Of a DNA stretch of 9,496 nucleotides, positions 7,264 to 9,496 are shown in pieces. The DNA lies in contig DJEH01000033.1 of the NCBI GenBank assembly GCA_002431845.1, forward strand, positions 1 to 9,496. Reading direction: 5' to 3'. A program made the position numbers and the translations under genes. The notes beneath the pieces were generated by a model. The model saw only the letters and a list, made by a program, of their open reading frames with translations, made no database searches and was not told the origin of the DNA. Each line of letters begins with the position of its first letter. The first letter of the stretch is position 1. Origin of the DNA: Prevotellaceae bacterium UBA5903 (GTDB lineage: Bacteria > Bacteroidota > Bacteroidia > Bacteroidales > Bacteroidaceae).

Positions 7264-7271
7264 CAAAGGTA
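7264..7271 (-). promoter_or_regulatory. -7 promoter element for cysE
   Basis: The minus strand reads TACCTTTG within TCGTACCTTTGCA, an exact match to the Bacteroidetes TAnnTTTG consensus. A -33 TTTG is not obvious at the standard spacing. The predicted leader is about 105 bases and AT-rich, with no recognisable riboswitch. The same 13-base core lies upstream of cysK. Confidence 0.6.
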
Positions 7272-7337
7272 CGAATTTTTGATGACAATAGGCACGGATT
7301 TCCAACCGAAACAATAAGCCTATATGCAACTAAGAAC

Positions 7338-7393
7338 AAAAGAAAAAACGATAAAGGAGAATAATGAATGATGTCATCTCCTTTATCGTTTTT
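7338..7393 (-). terminator. Intrinsic terminator of the cysK-regulator unit
   Basis: The 17-base arms (7344-7360 and 7377-7393) are perfectly complementary around a 16-base loop; the GC-containing core is ACGATAAAGGAGA/TCTCCTTTATCGT. On the minus strand the stem is followed by a TTTTTTCTTTT run, a canonical intrinsic terminator, 23 bases after the regulator stop codon. It separates this unit from cysE. Confidence 0.9.
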
Positions 7394-7415
7394 ATACTAC
7401 ATAATGTAAAACCTG

Positions 7416-8075
7416 CTAAATGTAATACTCTACAGGATCTGCAATGCCCGACCGCAAAGCATATCGCGTTGCTTCGTACGAGGTGGATACGCCTATTTTT
7501 CTAAATATATTCTTTTTATGTGTTACAATCGTATTTACCGATGATTTGCGTTTTTCGGCTATAGCTTTGGCACTCAGTCCTTGAGCTATTAGCGACAATA
7601 TAGCCGTTTCGGTTGGGGTTAAATGCACATCGCCTTGTTGTACAAAGCCGTTTGAAAGTTGTTCTGACACGTAAGGACAAACCACTCTGCCACCTTGTTG
7701 TATGGTATATACGCCTTGCAACACATCTTGCTTAGTACAATCTTTTGTTAAGAAACTTACATTTTCTTCACTGCCAAACAAACGTATCAAGCCCTCTGTC
7801 ATTTCGGCAGACAATAGCAACCACCTCATTTGAGGATAACGACGTACATATATCAAGAAATTCTCTGGTGTGGAGAAATCAAACAAGGAGAAGTCAAGAA
7901 TAACAAGCGGATAAACGCTATGTTCCACCCCCTCGTTCTTCTCATCTGTCATTGAATAACGTGCTATTTTTTCAACCAATTCTGCTTTATTATGTGCAAA
8001 ATGCAAAGGCTGGCCAGTTAGATAACTGGTCAGCGCATCGCACGTAAGTGGTTGATTGTCTGCTATGTATATCAT
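7416..8075 (-). CDS. NarL/FixJ-type response regulator (REC + LuxR HTH), orphan
   Basis: This 219-residue protein has an N-terminal receiver domain (about 1-135) and a C-terminal LuxR-type helix-turn-helix (about 150-212; LTPTE at 152-156, recognition region near SSVNTIVTHKKNIFRKIGV). The phosphoacceptor is D61 in LVILDFS, S89 is the switch Ser/Thr and K111 the conserved Lys. The acidic pocket is reduced: position 6 is Asp but the next residue is Asn (ADN) where the family usually has two acids. About 10-15 extra residues (41-56) precede D61. No sensor kinase gene is nearby, so it is an orphan here. It starts 45 bp after cysK with no terminator between, so it is probably co-transcribed with cysK and may control sulfur or cysteine genes. 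That link is inference from context; the family call is secure. Confidence 0.9.
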   Translation of the reverse strand: MIYIADNQPLTCDALTSYLTGQPLHFAHNKAELVEKIARYSMTDEKNEGVEHSVYPLVILDFSLFDFSTPENFLIYVRRYPQMRWLLLSAEMTEGLIRLFGSEENVSFLTKDCTKQDVLQGVYTIQQGGRVVCPYVSEQLSNGFVQQGDVHLTPTETAILSLIAQGLSAKAIAEKRKSSVNTIVTHKKNIFRKIGVSTSYEATRYALRSGIADPVEYYI

Positions 8076-8120
8076 AACCTTATCAACAATCAGTATTCAT
8101 TCAAACTCATTAATATAGCC

Positions 8121-9068
8121 TTATACTGGATATTCTTCGAAAGCATAGAGTACGGTTGACAAATAGCGTTCGCCTGTGTCAGGAAGCAAAGCAACAATAG
8201 TCTTTCCTTCATATTCGGGTTGCTTAGCAAGTTCAATAGCAGCATGCAATGCAGCGCCCGATGAAATACCAACCAACAAGCCCTCTTTCTTTGCCAAAAG
8301 GCGAGATGCACGGATAGCATCATTGTCTTGTATAGGCAATATTTTGTCTACCACCGAAGCATCAAAATTCTTGGGCACGAACCCCGCACCAATACCTTGT
8401 ATTTTATGCGGTCCCGAAGGGTTACCCTCAAGCACAGCACTTGTTGCTGGTTCAATAGCATAAACCTTTATTGCTGCATTATGCGCTTTTAGCCCTTTTG
8501 CCGTTCCGCTTACAGTTCCACCAGTACCTACACCAGCTACAAAAGCATCAACTTGACCATCTGTGTCGCGCCATATCTCTTCAGCAGTAGTGCGGGTATG
8601 CGCTGCTGGGTTTGCAGGGTTCTCAAATTGCTGAGGAATAAAGCTACCAGGGTGCTCTTTCTGCAACTCTTGAGCGCGCTTAATAGCGCCCTTCATACCT
8701 TCTGCACCTGGTGTAAGCACCAACTCTGCGCCTAAAGCTTTAAGCAAATTGCGACGTTCAAGGCTCATAGTTTCGGGCATTGTCAATATCAAACGATAGC
8801 CTTTTACCGATGCCACCCAAGCCAAGCCAATACCTGTGTTACCGCTTGTTGGTTCGATAATTACACCACCAGGTTGAAGATTACCGCTTTCTTCTGCAGC
8901 ATTAATCATAGCCAATGCTACACGGTCTTTCACGCTACCACCAGGATTAAAATATTCGAGTTTCACCAACACACGAGCTTTCAAGCCCAACGACTCTTCA
9001 ATGTTAGATACTTCAAGTAAAGGAGTGTTACCTACAAGGTCTGTTAGATGTTTAGAAATCTTGCTCAT
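8121..9068 (-). CDS. cysK: Cysteine synthase A (O-acetylserine sulfhydrylase)
   Basis: This PLP enzyme converts O-acetylserine and sulfide to cysteine and acetate in the cytoplasm. The 315-residue length fits CysK. Visible landmarks are NPGGSVKDR (41-49) with the PLP Schiff-base lysine K47, the substrate loop EPTSGNTG (72-79), the phosphate-binding GTGGT (181-185), GIGAGFVP (225-232) and GISSGAA (267-273). The sequence follows CysK rather than cystathionine beta-synthase, with no C-terminal regulatory domain. The ATG beginning MSKISKHLTDLVGNTP gives the canonical N-terminus. A promoter core lies about 110 bp upstream and an 18-bp palindrome just beyond it. The response regulator follows 45 bp downstream; cysE, its metabolic partner, lies beyond that gene. 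Confidence 0.96.
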   Translation of the reverse strand: MSKISKHLTDLVGNTPLLEVSNIEESLGLKARVLVKLEYFNPGGSVKDRVALAMINAAEESGNLQPGGVIIEPTSGNTGIGLAWVASVKGYRLILTMPETMSLERRNLLKALGAELVLTPGAEGMKGAIKRAQELQKEHPGSFIPQQFENPANPAAHTRTTAEEIWRDTDGQVDAFVAGVGTGGTVSGTAKGLKAHNAAIKVYAIEPATSAVLEGNPSGPHKIQGIGAGFVPKNFDASVVDKILPIQDNDAIRASRLLAKKEGLLVGISSGAALHAAIELAKQPEYEGKTIVALLPDTGERYLSTVLYAFEEYPV

Positions 9069-9177
9069 ATTATTTGTTTTTTATTGTTTCCGTTTTTAAT
9101 TTGGTCATCATTCTATTTTATTTTACATCATTGTTAGGAAACATATTGATGTATGTTCTATGTTTTGAATGACGATG

Positions 9178-9185
9178 CAAAGGTA
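9178..9185 (-). promoter_or_regulatory. -7 promoter element for cysK
   Basis: The minus strand reads TACCTTTG within TCGTACCTTTGCA, an exact match to the Bacteroidetes TAnnTTTG consensus. A TTTG upstream sits 26 bases away, longer than the usual 19-21, and belongs to the palindrome at 9208-9225. The poor -33 spacing fits a promoter that needs an activator. The predicted leader is about 100 bases. Confidence 0.65.
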
Positions 9186-9207
9186 CGAGCATTATCTCCC
9201 AATAGGA

Positions 9208-9225
9208 ATACCAAACATTTGGTAT
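9208..9225 (-). promoter_or_regulatory. Candidate operator: 7-2-7 palindrome upstream of cysK
   Basis: ATACCAAACATTTGGTAT is a perfect 8-2-8 inverted repeat beginning 22 bases upstream of the cysK -7 element. A further half-site TTGGTAT (9239-9245) repeats the one at 9219-9225 with a 20-base period, about two helical turns. TACCAAA-2-TTTGGTA has the 7-2-7 geometry of NarL sites and shares the TACC core. Binding by the adjacent regulator is inferred, not shown. Confidence 0.5.
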
Positions 9226-9250
9226 ATTGAGTTACGTGTTGGTATAAAAC

Positions 9251-9284
9251 AAAAAATCCCTTACCGAAAAACTTTCGATAAGGG
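9251..9284 (-). terminator. Intrinsic terminator of rpsT
   Basis: CCCTTACCGAAA (9258-9269) pairs with TTTCGATAAGGG (9273-9284) with one mismatch and a 3-base loop. On the minus strand the stem is followed by ATTTTTTGTTTT. It lies about 39 bases after the rpsT stop codon. Confidence 0.88.
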
Positions 9285-9322
9285 TTATTTTTTACATCAT
9301 GAAAAACTATAAGAATATGTTA

Positions 9323-9496
9323 TTAAGCAAGCTTGTTAATGTGCTTCATAACGCCGCTCTTAATGTTAGCAGCTTTGTTCTTATGAATGATGTTATTCTT
9401 TGCAAGCTTGTCCAACATCTTCTGAACCTTCGGCAGAAGTTCTGTTGCAGCTGCTTTGTCAGTCGTAGCACGGAGCTTACGTACTGCATTACGCAT
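9323..9496 (-). CDS. rpsT: Ribosomal protein S20, C-terminal part (gene cut by window edge)
   Basis: These 57 codons plus stop match the C-terminal two-thirds of the roughly 84-residue small-subunit protein S20, a helical bundle that binds 16S rRNA. The conserved IIHKNKAA near the end and the final INKLA, identical to the E. coli terminus, identify it. The ATG exactly at the window edge aligns with an internal Met of S20 (the MMRT region of E. coli), so the true start lies outside the window. It ends before its own intrinsic terminator and is a separate unit from cysK. Confidence 0.93.
   Translation of the reverse strand: MRNAVRKLRATTDKAAATELLPKVQKMLDKLAKNNIIHKNKAANIKSGVMKHINKLA

Noticed and set aside
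9323..9496. Complete 57-residue small protein starting at the window edge
   Set aside because: The Met aligns with an internal Met of ribosomal protein S20, so this is a truncated rpsT.

Overview
The window looks like chromosomal DNA from a Bacteroidales bacterium, most likely Prevotella or a close relative. The evidence is moderately AT-rich DNA, Bacteroidetes-type promoter cores (TAnnTTTG), few recognisable Shine-Dalgarno sequences, a secreted protein with the 'YDLSGRRV ... GGVYI.NGNK' C-terminus common in Prevotella, and a secreted S9 dipeptidyl peptidase. Every gene I can support lies on the minus strand, so transcription runs from high to low coordinates.

In order of transcription: (1) The C-terminal 57 codons of ribosomal protein S20 (rpsT) enter at the right edge and end in a clear intrinsic terminator. 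(2) cysK (O-acetylserine sulfhydrylase) and a NarL/FixJ-type response regulator are 45 bp apart, probably share a transcript, and end in a second intrinsic terminator. (3) cysE (serine acetyltransferase) has its own promoter core and is followed by a THUMP-domain rRNA methyltransferase and an exported prolyl dipeptidyl peptidase; the peptidase also has a promoter-like core just upstream. A perfect 17-bp hairpin lies after it. (4) After a 360-bp AT-rich intergenic stretch come a 604-residue secreted protein and, 37 bp downstream, a 59-codon small gene of a type common in Bacteroidales.

cysE and cysK supply the two steps from serine to cysteine: CysE makes O-acetylserine and CysK swaps the acetate for sulfide. 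The CysE chain ends in isoleucine, the residue that docks into CysK in the cysteine synthase complex. The regulator beside cysK is of the family whose founder, NarL, binds two inverted heptamers 2 bp apart. A perfect 18-bp palindrome with that 7-2-7 geometry lies just upstream of the cysK promoter core, so autoregulation is an attractive but untested idea.

I see no mobile element, CRISPR array, tRNA or phage gene. The region is mostly ordinary housekeeping and secretion genes. The observations most worth a second look are the small acidic, Trp-containing protein gene at the left edge, the cysK-regulator palindrome, the heptad-repeat basic tail on the methyltransferase, and the altered substrate-binding acidic motif of the peptidase.
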